From contig SKCR01047748.1 in assembly GCA_019454045.1 (NCBI GenBank), forward strand, positions 1 to 64,000: a stretch of DNA of 64,000 bases, read 5' to 3'. Of this stretch, positions 19,166-33,103 are shown in pieces. The DNA comes from Zanthoxylum bungeanum (taxonomy: Eukaryota; Streptophyta; Magnoliopsida; Sapindales; Rutaceae). Below the pieces are notes generated by a model. That model was not told the origin of the DNA. It saw nothing but the letters and a program-made list of their open reading frames with translations, and ran no database searches. The number at the start of each line of letters is the position of its first letter. Within the stretch, counting starts at the first letter, position 1. Made by a program: the position numbers and the translations under genes.

Positions 19166-19892
19166 TGTAGGAAACGGCTTTCATTAGCACAACAAAAGTT
19201 GCTAATATGGGCACCGACTCCGGTATGGACCTTTAAATTTTTCTTTGCCTTCTCCTTTTGTTATAGTCGAATTCCTCCAACTCTTGGAGAATGAATTTTA
19301 CTCCTTTGATGTAGATGAGTTTCTTTTGATGTCCAACACTTGGATCAACCACTCGATCTTCCGAACTATGACTCGAAACCAACAAACCAAAGTGTAGGCT
19401 TCACTCACAAAGATTAACTCTAAATTTTTTAGAGAAGTATAAAATCAAACTCTAAACTATTTAGAGAAAGAAGTTGTCACAAACTGTGTTTGGCTTTTTA
19501 GAAAGATATTGAATGAAAAAGATCAATATCTATTTCACTTTAATTTCTTTTACTTCTCAACACTTGAGAAAATAAATTATTTTTTCCTCAACAATTGAAG
19601 AAAAATTCTGGATTTTGTATTTCTCTCTACCTCTCTCAAACTTGTGTGAAACCTTGAAATTTCTCTCAATTGATTACTCTAATATTGAGTGGAGATGGTA
19701 GATATAATATTCTCTTCCAAAATGCAAACCACCTTTGTCATTAAGCACCTAATGCTTTCTTACAATGACACACATATAAATGTGAAGGCCACACCAAAAC
19801 ATAAGATGTCTTTAGCTAATGACAAAACCATTAGGTGTATACATGCCACCTAATAGACATAATAAGTTGGAGAGCATGGTGAGCCATATGGC
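19166..19892 (-). repeat. 3' LTR of copia-B1, distal part
   Basis: Reverse complement of the right end of the B2 LTR (about 53990-54633). It starts TGTAGGAAACG, matching CGTTTCCTACA at the B2 LTR end. It includes the stretch about 19360-19400 that mirrors 54420-54490. Interrupted at 19892 by element A. Confidence 0.85.
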
Positions 19893-21705
19893 TGTTAGTG
19901 TCTTAGACATGCCCAAGGTCTCTAAGACAAGATATTGTGTGTGAATGATCAAGAAAGTTTACGGAAAAAACTTACATTGAACGGATGTTGGATTTCAAAA
20001 ATATTTCTTTGTTGGAAGCTCCAAGCTTTATGTTAAATGTATCCAACCCAAGGGTGAGTTTCCCTATCACCTTCACAAAACTCTTGAAGTACTAGCTTGC
20101 TTGATTTTTGAAGCAAAAATCAAAGGAGAAGAGAGAAGAGGTCACTGCAATGGTGGGAAGAAGGAGATATTTTTTGCTTTTTGATATTTTATTTTCTAAA
20201 AACTAAATACCAAAGTCAACTTGCAAAAGGTGTATATCTTTTCCAAAAGAAAAAAACAAAGTGTGTTGTGTAAGTTTCATTAAAAGCTCCCAACCACTTC
20301 CATCAACTTGATTGACTAATGATGTAAGTTAGTGGGTCCCACACTTAAATTCAAAATTCAAGTTGGGTGAGACTACACACTTCGGGCCCGGGTTCATTTA
20401 ATCCGATTAATCGAATTTTCCGTTGCGACGTAATTAAATCAAATTTAATTAAATAATAATGCCTAGCAAAATTATTACGAAAGACACTTACGAATTAATT
20501 CCAAATTAATTCGTTCGCCTTAATTAAAATCCAATTTTGATTCCGCTTTGAAATCCGATTTCAATTAATATATCTAATATATTATTTAATCGATTAATTC
20601 GAAATTAATCGAGTTCTCTCTTCTATTCAAATTTTATCCTTAATAAATTATTCCCGCAATTAATCCCAGATTAATTTTCTCTCTCTCATAATTAATGCTA
20701 GATTAATTCTGTTCGAGTCAAGTGTCATCGGTGAATCTTTGGGAAGCGACCCAAGAGATCCCTGGATATGTTGGCAGTAAATCCGGTTGTCAGACTATTC
20801 GACACGTGCGTACCGCGTACCACGTTCTCACCGATTTACAAGACATGGTTGGCTTCTAGGAAAGCACTGTGCCTACCCAACTCTCCAAAAATATTCAACG
20901 AAGAATATATAATCTATATCAGGCATAGTATACTATGTATTGCGTATTGCGATCCAGTATCGGATGTCGCATGCTAGGCCTGGGGCTGGAATTGTGTCTG
21001 CCCCGTACGAAGCATATATTGGATTACTAGCAACTAGTCTATTTAATCGGATAATCATGACCTAGTCATACTATCCCGATAGTTGCAGCATTTGAGAGTA
21101 CTAGTTCTGTATCCCTGCGTGATCATCATCTCCATATGACTGAAGTGATACTTCCATCTTGACATCACACCCAATACACTACGATTCTCAGTAAACCCAG
21201 AAGAGGCGTACACAGAACCTGTTAAAGCCCCGGATGACCAAAACCAAAACGTACTGATTGTCGCAAGTATTAGCGATGCAAGTCTCAGGTTAAGACCACA
21301 TACACCTAACCTGATTCAGATTCCCATAGACACATAGTCATACTACCAATGGGTATCCGATGGGTCTATCCAGAGCGAAGCTGTTCCCGGTCCAACGGCT
21401 AACAGAACCTCCTATCACACTTGCATAAGTATCCTATACTTAAATATATGAGAACTATGCCGTTAAGATTCCATAACGCGCACAAGTGTAATACTAGTCT
21501 ATTCCGCATTATCGATGTCCAGTCTCGATAATACTACGACTATGGATATTTAATGGTTAAACCGTTCGTGGATTAATATTGTCTCATATCTTATTAATTT
21601 GGAACTAATCATAAGGACTTTTATCATTTATATATATTCAAGTAATCCAATTACAAAATGATAAAATAGAAATTTCCTTTGTCACATAGTTAATTTGTAC
21701 AAAAA
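19893..21705 (-). repeat. 3' LTR of copia-A
   Basis: About 1.81 kb. It matches 46909-47660 at both ends and carries an internal 1.1 kb that the other copy has lost. On the element strand its start is damaged: the terminal TGTTAGGCAATTATGACC-like stretch seen in sister LTRs is missing, and the PPT (TCTCCCTCTT on the plus strand, about 21706-21715) abuts TTTGTACAAAAA. Confidence 0.82.
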
Positions 21706-21775
21706 TCTCCCTCTTGGTTCATAGCCAATCACTTAAGTATCTAACACCTGAACTATGTACATGTCGCTCAAAATT

Positions 21776-23323
21776 TTACTGAGAAATAACTTCCGTCAGT
21801 GAATCTGTAATGTTGTCATTTGAAGTGATCTTTTTGATCTTGACATCGCCACGATGTATGATCTCACGAATCATATGGAAACGTCGAAGTACATGATTGG
21901 ATCGTTGATGGGACCGCGGTTCCTTAGCCTGTGCTATAGCCCCGTTATTATCACAATACAAAGGTACAAGCTCAGCTGCTAACGAAACTACTCCTAATCC
22001 AATTAGGAATTTACGGATCCAAACTGCTTCTTTTGCTGCCTCAGTTGCAGCGATATATTCCGCTTTTGTTGTTGAATCAGCAACAGTCTCTTGTTTTGAA
22101 GATTTCCAGCTCACTGCTCCATTTTTCAAACAAAATATATACCGAGATTGCGACTGAGAGTCGTGTTTATCGGTTTGGAAACTTGCATCGGTAAACCCAG
22201 TCACTTCAAGTTCTCCACCTCCATAGACTAAGAAAGCATCCTTAGTTCGTCTAAGATACTTAAGGATGTTCTTAACAGAAATCCAGTGACCATCACCAGG
22301 ATCGGCCTGATAGCGACTACACATGCTCAAAACATATGAGACATCAGATCGCGTACATATCATGGCATACATGATCGATCCGACTGTAGAAACGAACGAG
22401 ATCTGACTCATATTATCTCTCTCATCTTGAGTTTTAGGACAAATGTCCTTAGATAGAGAGACGCCATGTGACACTGGAAGCAGCCTCCTCTTGGACTGAT
22501 CCATGTTGAATCTCTTCAACACTTTGTCAATGTATGAGCTCTGGGAGAGTCTAAACAGCTTTCTAGATCTATCCCGGTAGATCCTTATTCCCAGAATAAA
22601 TGCTACTTCTCCCAGATCTTTCAAGGAGAATTTTAATGAAAGCCAAGCTTTCTCCGATTGTAACATGGGAATGTCATTGCCTATTAGCAATACATCATCA
22701 ACGTAAAGGAAAATGAATGTCAATGCACTCCCACTAACCTTCTTATATACACAAGAATCATCTTCATTTCGAATGAAATCATATTCTTTTATGATCTCAT
22801 CAAAACGTTGGTTTTAAGAACGCGATGCTTGCTTCAATCCATAAATGGATAAATTTAACTTGCAAACCTTGTTTGCATGTTTTGGCATAATAAGACCATC
22901 AGGCTGTTGCATATAATAATCCTCTAAAAGGTTTCTGTTAAGGAAAGCGGTTTTGACGTCCATCTGCCATATTTCATAATTGAAATATGCAGCAATAGCA
23001 ATCATTATCCGAATGGATTTAATCATGGCAACATGTGAAAAATTTTCGTCGTAATCGACACCATGTCGTTGACGATACCCTTTCGCTACAAGCCTAGCTT
23101 TATACGTTTGTATGTTGCCATCCATGTCAGTCTTCTTCTTGAAGACCCATTTACAACCAATCGGCTTAACGCCTTCTGGTGCATCAACCAGTGTCCAAAC
23201 TTGGTTGATATACATAAAATCCATTTCGGACTTCATGGCATCTTGCCATAAAGCGGAGTCGATACCTTGTATCGCTTCCTCATACGTAGTCGACTCATTA
23301 ACCTCAATAAGATTAATATCCAC
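21776..23323 (-). pseudogene. Reverse transcriptase-RNase H of copia-A
   Basis: One frame of about 515 codons, broken only by TAA at 22814-22816 in place of a conserved Trp codon (the C copy reads SRSWNQ). RT motifs: GCKWVFKKKTDMDG, KARLVAKGYRQRHGVDY, WQMDVKTAFLNRNL, and the catalytic LYVDDVLLIGND just upstream of 22700. Copia RNase H motifs: FTDASFQTDKHDSQSQSRYIF, VADSTTKAEYIAATEAAKEAVW and LYCDNNGAIAQAKEP. It ends near the PPT with ISQ. This is the best preserved copia RT in the window. Confidence 0.85.
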
Positions 23324-23724
23324 ATGAGGTGAGATCAGAAACCCATACCTCTTAGGTTGTTTTCTGACTCTATTCGATCTACGCGGTTCTTGTGTATTAG
23401 AAGATTATGGTACAATTTCATCCCTGATGAACTGTTCGTGTTCCGTGAGGGAGTCTGTGCCAGAAACAATATCACTACGATTTTCATTGAGTTCTACTTT
23501 CCTCCCACTTACCACTGCATCTAGGAATTCCTTTTCGAGGAAAACTGCCTGGAGAGCAACAAATATTTTATTCTCTGGTGGGTTGTAGAAGTAATATCCT
23601 TTGTTTTACATAGGATAACCTACATATAGGCACTTATCCGATTTGGTTCTAGTTTGGTACCATCCAAACGTTTAACGTATGCCAAGCATCCCCAAATCTT
23701 CAAGAATGAGAAATCCGGTTTCTT
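23324..23724 (-). pseudogene. Integrase-RT linker of copia-A
   Basis: Broken coding sequence continuing from the integrase (GxxVSSRNVVF-type and hydrophilic linker) to the start of RT. Several stops. It aligns with the clearer copy at 34080-34400 of element D. Confidence 0.6.
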
Positions 23725-25673
23725 TCATGTCCATATTTCATATGGAGTCTGTCCAATAGACTTTGACGGAACCTTATTCAAAATAAGTATTGCACTGTTC
23801 AATGCGTATCCACAGAAGGAAATTGGTAGCTCAGTGCGACTCATCATAGACCTTACCATGTCTAATAAAGTTCGGTTTCTCCGTTCGGACACACTGTTTA
23901 ATTGAGGTGTTTCGGGAGAAGTCCATTGTGAAGGAATACCATATTCTTTCAAGTAATCGAGAAACTCATTGCTCAAGTATTCTCCTCCACGGTCCGACCG
24001 TAATGTTTTAATACTTTTCCAGTCCGTTTTTCTACTTCATGTCGAAACTCTTTGAATTTCTCAAAAGTTTCCGACTTGTGTCTCATAAGATACACATAAC
24101 CATAACGTGATGCATCATCCGTAAAGGTTATGAAGTAATCATATCCACCTCTAGCCTGGCTAGACATGGGCCCACATACGTCACTATGAACGAGGGCTAA
24201 CAGTTCAGTGGCACGAACACCTTTACAGCTAAAAGGCGTTTTAGGTATTTTTCCTAATAAACAAGATTCGCAGACATCATATGAATTATGATCAAATCCG
24301 TCCAAGTATCCACTATTCGAAATGGTAGATATGCGAGTCTTGTTAATGTGTCCCAGACGATAATGCAACAAATAAGTTTCATCTATTTTACTCATTTTGA
24401 GCCGTTTGTTTTCCATATTATATGTTTGAGATTCATTTATATTCAAAATATAAATACCAATATTGGCATCAACAGTACATATCTCAAAATCATCTTTATA
24501 AACAAAACACCCAGTGTTTCGGAATACAAAAGTATACCCACATTGGGTTAAACAAGATACAGAGATAATATTTCTAGTCAAACTAGGTACATAATAACAG
24601 TCTGATAAAGTAAGTACATGCCCCGAGGGCAGTTCCAAAACATAAGTCCCTACAGCCAAAACAGCGACTCTGGTCCCGTTTCCAACTCGTAGGTCAATCT
24701 CGCCTGAAGCCAGTCTCCTGCTAATATGCATATACTGCAAATCAGTACATATATGAGTACCACATCCAGAATCAAAAATCCAATTTTTAAAACTAGAAGT
24801 AGACATGTTTATTTCAATAACAAACATACCTGAAGCCGGAGCCTTGCCCGCATTCACTTCCTTCATGTGCGCCTTATTCTCACGGTAGTCACGCTTCCAG
24901 TGACCCTGTTTGCCACAATATAGGCAGACATCTTGGGATTTATCCTTTGCCTTCCCAGAAGACTTTGATGATTTGGCCTTGCCATTTCTTTTCTTCTTCT
25001 TCACACCTTCAGAAGCCTTCGGCCAAGCCTTGGCCTTCTGAGATATCGAAGTGAAATGCGCCTCACGCTTCTTGCCCTTCAGAAGCTCCGACTCTGCCTC
25101 TTTCAGCATCACCATCAACTCTCCAAGAGTCTTCTATTAGTTCATCATATTGTAGTTCATGATGAACCCGCCCCAGCAGTCAGGTAGAGACTGTAAGATC
25201 AAATCTATGGAAGTATCAGCCTCAAAGGTTATGCCCAGCTGACCTAGCTGTCCGATGTCAGCAATCATCTGCGACACATAATGCTCGATAGATGTACCCT
25301 CTGACATGCGAGAGCGAAAGAACTTCTTCTGTAATTCATACTTCTGAGATCTAATGTTAGATCTATGAAGGTCCTTCAATTTCAACATCATATTGTATGG
25401 ATCCAATTCCTTATTTTGACGACGAAATTGAGGGGTCATTATGGAAAGCATAACGGAATGAGCAGTTGAGTTGTCATCATTGTGAGTCTTCCAAAGCTCA
25501 TGATCAACAACCCGCTCATGTCCAGGCTCAGGCCCGAGAGGTCTGTCTATGACATAGAGCAACTTCTCGGCTCCCAGGACAATCCTAAGATTCATCTCCT
25601 AGTCTGGAAAATTGGAGCCGTTAAAGACATTATCACCCATGACGATTTCTCTGACGCTAATCTTTCCAGTCAT
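23725..25673 (-). pseudogene. Gag-protease-integrase of copia-A
   Basis: The ATG at 25673 opens MTGKISVREIVMGDN. In-frame TAG 25599-25601 and a TAA-TAG pair near 25134-25139 break gag, and a one-base deletion near 24010 shifts the integrase end. Gag carries the zinc knuckle CLYCGKQGHWKRDY, where the last Cys of C-x2-C-x4-H-x4-C is Tyr. Protease has an intact active site (NWIFDSGCGTH). Integrase has the HHCC module (LLHYRLGHINKTR...CESCLLGK) and core residues in VHSDVCGPM, then RSDRGGEY-like and SERRNRTLL blocks after the shift. Confidence 0.85.
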
Positions 25674-26504
25674 CTTGATTGCAATAATATAACTATTCAA
25701 TCAACAATATTGGGTACAGTAAAATGTAATGATTACTATAGTCCAACTATATAATCAACTACAAATGAAGTTATGGTACAGTCCAAATGTTCAAAGAAAA
25801 TAATAAAATATTAGTCCAACTAATATAAATATATAACGACAAAAATAATTTAAAAGCACGTATTTGGAAAGTATTAAATGAAATTGCAAATCTAATACTG
25901 GCCTCCTACAATTTTTCGGCGAGCCTCTAACCCTCTGTTGAGTACTCGGGAAAACCCCGTTTCCTAGTGGGCTAGGATCCCGTTAAATAACACATAACCT
26001 TGACTTTGGCCAACAAGCTGTATGAAACTTAACTAGGTAGATCTCTAAGATCAATTGGATCGCATCCAATTCCTAGATCCGGTAGGTGGACCTCTAAGTC
26101 CAAGATATATATCCAATATATATTTCCTAACCTTTTCCTCTGAATCAACTAAGCCTTGGCTTTGGCTCAACAAGCTTAATGATTCCAGTTAAGCGCGACC
26201 CATTGACAGTGGGAAAGCTTCGTAATCCACATCGATGTACAAAAGTGACATTGACTTTGGCCAACAAGTCACAACTGCCCAAGACATGCGATATATAACA
26301 AAGCCTTCGTGGTTCAAACACATCTGCGATGGAAAATGATCTTGACTTTGGCCAACAAATCAAAGCCAATCTTAGAACTTGAGAGAGAACCACTCAATGG
26401 AAGGAAAACACTCAATATATAATGAGGGTTTTTCGCGTAAATTGGCAACCAATTTATTATCTTCGATTATTTCTCATCATACACCCTTAAGTATGTATTC
26501 TAAA
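25674..26504 (-). other. Leader of copia-A, gag-proximal part
   Basis: Non-coding leader between the C insertion site (CTAAA at 26500-26504) and gag. It contains the repeated motif CTTGACTTTGGCCAACAA. It is duplicated almost exactly at 42705-43535. Confidence 0.75.
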
Positions 26505-27834
26505 TGTTGGTCTCTAAGACAATCCAAGATCAATATAAGCAATGAAAATAAAGTGAATACATAAAGAAATATGGCAGAATCATAGTTACAATGAACGGAT
26601 TTAGGATGCGTCAAATACAAAACTTTTTCTCCTCCAAGTTTTCGGCCAAGCTCAAGATCCAAGCTCCAAGCTTTGTCCATTGATTCCAAACTTTTTGGAT
26701 GGTTTCCCTATCACCTTGGATGATTCCTTGATGTGCTAGCAACTTGAAAATTTGCAAAAAAATTTCACCTTCTTCCTTGTGAAGCCCACGACAATTGAAG
26801 GAAAATGAGGGAGAGTGTTTTCTTTGTGTTGAAACCGTGAGGGAGAGAGAATGGAGAAGAAATAATGACTTATGTATATTATGTTTTCCAAAAACAAAAT
26901 ATGAGATACCAAATCTCATAATTTGGTGAAAGTTAATCTAATGATTACACACAAAATGTGTAATACAAGTCATCACCATTCCTTTCACCAAAAACCATCA
27001 CAAAAAAGTAACTTAAAGTGACAAGTGATGTGACATGTGGGCCCCACTTGATTCAAAATCCGAGTGGGCCCGCAACACATCCCGGGCTTGGGTTCGCTAA
27101 TTCCGAATTAACGAATTTTCCGTTGCGACGTAATTAAATCAAATTTATTTAAATAATTATGTCAAGCAAAGTTACTATTCACGTCGCTCGCGAATTTATT
27201 CTAAATTAATTCGTTTGCCTGAATTAAAATCTAATTTTAATTCCACGTCGAAATCTAATTTCGTTAAATATATCGAATATATTATTTTATCGATTAATTC
27301 CAAATTAATCGTTCTCTCTCCTTAAATAGTATTTTATCCTAGATAAAATCTCTCCGTAATTAATCCCAGATTAATTATGCTCGAATCATACATCATCGGT
27401 GAATCTTCGGGAAGCGACCCAAGAGATCCCTGGATATGTTGGCAGTAAATCCGGTCGTTAGACTATCCGAACACGTACGTACATCGTACTACGTTTTTAC
27501 CGATTTACGAGACATGATTGGCTTCTAGCAAAGCACCGTGCCTACCCAAATCTCCAGAAATATTCTTAATGGAATATATAATCTATGTCAGGCGTAATAT
27601 ACGTAGTATTGTGTATTGCGATCCAGTATCGGAAGTCACATGCAAGGCCTGAGGCTGGAATAGTGTCTGCCCCGTACGAAGCATATATCGGATTACAAGC
27701 AACTAGTCTCTTTAATCGGATAATCATGACCATGTCATATTATCCCGATGGTTGCAACTATTTAGAGTACCAGTTCTGTATCCCTGCGTGATCATCATCT
27801 CCATATGACTGAAGTGATACTTCCATCTTGACAT
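26505..27834 (-). repeat. 3' LTR of copia-C, distal part
   Basis: Matches 43536-44876 (solo LTR) and 41841-42460. It is interrupted by element D at the target GACAT (27830-27834) and resumes at 35090. Confidence 0.85.
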
Positions 27835-29767
27835 TGTTAGACAATGATGACCCATAGCGTCACTATTTGTAAAAGACATTGTGTTTTTGTACAAAATTAA
27901 CTATGTAGTAATGAAATTGCCTTTTACCATTTCGTAATTTATTTACTTTGATATAGAAATGGTAGAAGTCCTTATGATTAGTTCCGGATTGAGATGATAT
28001 GAGACAATATCAATCCATAAAGGTTTAATCATTAAATATCCCTAGTCGTAGTATTATCGAGACTGGACATCGATAATGCGGAATAGACTAGTATTGCACT
28101 TGTGTGCGTTGGTAGGGCATAACGGCACAGTTCTCATATATTTAAGTATTGGATACTTATGCAAGTGCGATAGGAGGTTGTGTTTTACCGATGGTACGGA
28201 AAACAGCTTCGCTCTGGATAGACTTAGCGGAATCCCATTGGTAATATGTATATGTGTCTATGGGAGTCCGCTTCAGGGTAGGTGTATTTGGTCTTAACCT
28301 GAGACTTGCATCGCTAGTACTTGCGACAATCGGTAAACTTTGGTTTTGGTCGTCCAGGGCTTTAACAGGTTCTGTGTGCGCCTCTTCTAGGTTTATTGAG
28401 AATCGTAGTGTATTGGATGTGATGTCAAGATGGAAGTATCACTTCAGACATATGGAGATGATGATCACGCATGGATTCAGAACTAGTTCTCTATAGTGTT
28501 GCAACCATCGAGATAATATGACAAGGTCATGATTATCCGATTCAAAGAGACTAGTTGCTTGATATCTGATATGTGCTTCGTACGAGGCTGACACTATTCC
28601 AGCCCGAGGCCTTGCACGTGACATCTGATACTGAATCGCTATACGCAATACGACGTATACTACGCCTGACATAGATTATATATTCCAGTAAAAATATTTA
28701 TGGAGATTGGGTAGGCACGGTGCTTTGCTAGAAGCCAACCATGTCTTGTAAATCGGTAAGCACGTGGTACGAGGTACTCACTTTATCGGATAGTCCGATA
28801 ACCGGATTTACTGCCAACATATCCAGAGATCTCTTGGGTCGCTTCCCAAAGATTCACCAATGACAGTTGACTCGATTAGAATTAATCTGGGATTAATTAA
28901 GAGAGAGAAAATTAATCTGGGATTAATTGAAGCTTTATTTAATCTGGGATTAAATGTGTTCGGAAGAGAGAGAACACGATTAATTTGGAATTAATCGGTA
29001 AAATAAATTTAATAGTTAAATTTGATTTTTCTATTTAATTTATTCGTATGGGCTAAAATTAATATATCGGATATATTAATATGAATTGGATTTCATTACG
29101 AAATTAAAGTCGGACTTTAATACGGACGAACAAATTAATTTAGAATTGATTCGTAAATGACGTTCGTAATATATTTATGAGGCATCGTTATTTAATTAAA
29201 TAAGATTTAATTATTTAGCGACGAAAGTTCGTTTAATCGGATTAAACGGATCCGAGCCGCGGTAAATGTTCGTAGAGACATTTGAATTTTGAATTCAAAT
29301 ATGGGGCCCACTTCACATGTGGTAGTTGGGAGGGTAGTTGGCATTTAAGCCAATACCACTTGCTTTTCAACCACAAAGTTTTGGTTTTGTGAAACCAAGA
29401 CTCTCAACTACCAAGTTTAGGTGAAAAGGGTAAGACCCTTTTACTAAAACCTATCTCTCTCTCTCATTTTGTAACACTTGGAACAAACACAAACCCTAGT
29501 TCTTCAAGTTGGGCGTGAGCTTCCTCCCTCTCTTCTCTTTGATTTTGTGGCAAAATCAAGTTAGCTAGCACTTCAAGGAATCAACAAAGGTGATAGGGAA
29601 ACATCTCAAGAGTTGGAATCATCACTCGAAGCTTGGATCTTGGAGATCTTCTCAAAAATTTTAAAAGCTCAAATCCGTTCGTTGTAAGTATTCCGCAACT
29701 TATAATGATCTTAATTCAAATGTTTTCATGCTTATTAGATCCTTGGCATGTTTTAGGAACACTAACA
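27835..29767 (+). repeat. 5' LTR of copia-D
   Basis: 1,933 bp from TGTTAGACAA to ACTAACA. It is in reverse orientation to the A and C LTRs and closely related to them, for example at 28070-28480. Its last 380 bp recur at 34702-35084. A splice-donor-like GTAAGT lies at 29684. Confidence 0.88.
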
Positions 29768-29768
29768 A

Positions 29769-29782
29769 TGGTATCATGAGCC
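29769..29782 (+). promoter_or_regulatory. Primer binding site of copia-D
   Basis: TGGTATCATGAGCC one base after the LTR end. It is a variant of the initiator-Met tRNA complement used by most Ty1/copia elements. Confidence 0.85.
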
Positions 29783-32006
29783 AATTTTAAGCATGAAAAT
29801 TTTTAGGGTTCTTGAGCCTAAAATTTGGGGCTTTTATGTTTTGAACATGATTCTTTTAAATTGATGCTTTGAGCATGCTTAGAATATGATAACTTAGAGT
29901 TATGCATGCTTAGATTTGAGACAAATAAAATGAATAAAAAAAAAATACTTCATTGGCCGAATATGAACTGTACAGTGGACTGCAGTTTTTGATTTTTTGT
30001 AACATAAAATGATGTGTTTAAATGCATGTTTAAATGTTGATTGTTGGTTTGATTGGATTAGAATCAAAGTCAATAATGTTTATGTTAAAATCAAAGAGCA
30101 TGTTGAGCATGAAATGATGTATTTTGCATTTAATTTGTGTTGAGCATGAAATGATGAATTTTGGCTTCAATTTGTGTTGAACATAAATTGTTGGTTTAAG
30201 CATGATTAATTAAGTTAATTGGTATTTTGGAAATATTGAGTTTAATTAATTAATCATTGCTAATACACTTTAATTAAAATAATTGTGATATTTGGAATAT
30301 TATAATTATGTTAATAAGCCATTAAAAATGAATTGGGCTAAAAGTGTGTATTTGGGCTTAATGGGCTTGGTTTGACCAAGTTTGGTTTTGGACTTTTGGA
30401 TTGGATCCAATTGGGCCCAAAACCAATTCCATAAAGTCCAAATACATCACTTGGCACTTTAAAGAATTTAATTGGGCCTAATGGGCCTAAATTGATTTGT
30501 TGGCAATAGGGTGATTCCTATTGGGCCTTGGCATTTTGGGTTCGATCCATTATGGCCAAAGCCCATGCCTTAAGAATCAATTAAAAGCCCATTGGACTTT
30601 AATTAAAAGGACATTGGATGTTATTGGGCCTTTGAGACCCATTAAGATTGAATTTGGAATCCAAGTCTTTAAGGCAAATAAATAAGTGTAAATATTTAAT
30701 TTGGAATTAAATTGGAATTAGTATTGAATACAAATAAATTGGATTTAAAGTTGTAGTTCAAAATAATTCAAGAATACTTACTTTGAGTATTTATTCTTAA
30801 ACGAGTTTGACTCGCGCAAATCAAATCGTTGTTTGAACATTGGATGATCATTATTTCAAAGATTAATTAATTGGATTAGATTGATTGAATAACATGTTTT
30901 GTATGATTACATGAATGTGTTGTATGAATAATGTATATCAGATGTATATTAAAAGGGTGAGGGCAATTTTGGAAATTGTAATAAATTTAGAATTTATTAA
31001 ATTGGACCTGCGTGTCCAGCCTTTTATCTCCTTATTCTTTGTATTTCTCTTCTCACCAATTCCCCTCAATGTAAATGAGGTTTCTTTATTGTATTATGTT
31101 ATTGGGTAGAAGTTATAATAGTTCTAGCCGGGGAGAGGAAATTGAGTGATTTGTTCTAGGAACAATTTGTGACATATCCATCCGTATATCAATATTAATT
31201 TACTTTTTGCGCTTTATAATGTTTTAGAAGCATGCTTAAGGGTGTATGATGAGACCTTAAAAAAGATAATAAATTGGTTGCCAATTTACGCGAAAAACCC
31301 TCAAAACATATTAAGCGTTTTTCCTTCCGTTGAGTGATCCTTACTCAAGATCCAAAGTTGGCATTGGTTTGTTGGCCAAAGTCAAGACCTTTGTCAATTG
31401 CGGATGTGTTTGAATCATGAGAGTTTTGTTCCATATCAGTGTCTTGTCCAAGTCGTGATTTGTTGGCCAAAGTCAAGATCACTTCTTGTCCATCGACATT
31501 GATTACGAAGCTTTCCATGTCAATGGGTCCCGCTTAACTGGAATCATTAAGCTTGTTGTGCCAAAGCCAAGGCTTAGTTGATTCAGAGGAAAAATGTTAG
31601 GAAAATATATTGGATATATTGGCATATATATTGTATATATGTTTCGGACTTGGAGGTCCACCTACCGGATCTAGGAATTGGATGAGATCCAATTGATCTT
31701 AGAGATCTACCTAGTTAAATATCATACAACTTGTTGGCCAAAGTCAAGGTTGTGTGTTATTTAACGGGATCCTAGCCTACTAGGAAACTAGGTTTCTCGA
31801 GTACTCGACAGAGGGTTAGAGACTCGCCGAAAAATAGTGGGAGGCTAGTATTGAATTTGCAATTTCATTCAGATACTTAGCTTTACGCGCTTTCAAATTA
31901 TTTCGTCAAAATTATTTTAGTTGGAGTAATACAATGTTATTTTTCTTGTAACAGTTAGACTGTACCCAAATATCGTTGACTAGATAGTTGGACTATCATA
32001 GCCAAG
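29783..32006 (+). other. Long leader of copia-D
   Basis: 2.2 kb without coding frame, AT-rich. It has GGGCCTAATGGGCC-type stretches at 30300-30660 and CTTGTTGGCCAAAGTCAAG repeats at 31360-31760. It ends in an acceptor-like TTTTTCTTGTAACAG at 31954, 53 bp before the gag ATG, and may be removed as an intron (donor at 29684). Confidence 0.65.
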
Positions 32007-33103
32007 ATGATTGGAAAGGGAAATGTCCGAGACATTATCATGGGCGAAAATGTCTTCAAGGCCACAAACTTTGCCGATTGGGAAATGAATCTAAGGATAG
32101 TCATTGGAGCCGAGAGGCTACTATATACTATATAGAAACCTCTTGGCCCTAAGCCCAAACCTGATGAGCTACTTGAGCTGGAGCTTTGGAAGACTCACAG
32201 CGATGATTGTGATACTGCTCTGTCTATTATGCTTGCTTCTATGACTCAGCATTTCCGTCAACAGAACAGAGACTTGGATCCCTATAACATATTGGCAAGG
32301 TTGCAAGATCTTCACCGATCTAACCGAAGGTCACGGAGATATGAGTTAGTGAAGAAGCTCTTCCGTTAACGTTTGTCAGAAGGCATGTCTGTTGAGTCCC
32401 ATGTGGCACAGATGATTGCTGACATAGATGAGCTGGCTGAGATGGGGATAGTCTTTGAGGCTGAGATTACCATAGATATGGTCCTGCAATCTCTCCCCGA
32501 CACTTGGAGACAGTTCATCATAAACTTTAATTTGATGAACACCGATGATACTATTGGAGACTTATTGTCGGTTCTCAAGGAAGCCGAAAAAGAGCTGCTT
32601 AAGGGTAACAAGCACGAGGCGCACTTTGCTTCGACATCTCATACACCGAGGGCTGGGCTCAAGGCGACTGGAGGTGTGAAGAAGAAGAAGCATAAATGAA
32701 AGGGCAAGGCCAAATCGTCAAAGGCTTCTGGGAAGCCTAAGGACAAATCTCAGGATGTTTGCCTCCAGTGCGGCAAGCGGGGTCACTGGAAGCGTGACTG
32801 CCGCGAGTACAAGGCGCTCCAGAAGGAGATTAAAGCGGGCAAGGCACCGGCTTCAGGTATGTTTGTTATTGAGATAAACATGAATACTTCTATTTTAAAA
32901 AATTAGATTTTTGATTTTGGTTGTGGTACTCATATATGTACTGATGTGCAGGATCTGAAGATTAGCAGGAGACTGGCCTCATGGGAGATTGATCTACGCG
33001 TCGAAAATGGGGCACCAGTCACCGTTTTGGCCGTTGGCACTTTTGTTTTAGAACTGCCTTCGGGGCATGTACTTAAACTTTCAAATTATTATTATGTACC
33101 TAG
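32007..33103 (+). pseudogene. Gag and protease of copia-D
   Basis: The ATG at 32007 (GNVRDIIMGENVF) is homologous to A and C gag. It is broken by TAG near 32131, by TAA near 32367 and TGA 32697-32699, and by further stops. The zinc knuckle CLQCGKRGHWKRDC is intact (near 32762). The protease active site reads IFDFGCGTH, with Phe in place of Ser in D-S-G, and is preceded by a stop. Non-functional. Confidence 0.82.

Noticed and set aside
20768..21500. Small frames in the copia-A LTR and matching ones at 27585-28672 and 44654-45245
   Set aside because: These are LTR sequence, repeated in every LTR copy with differing frames.
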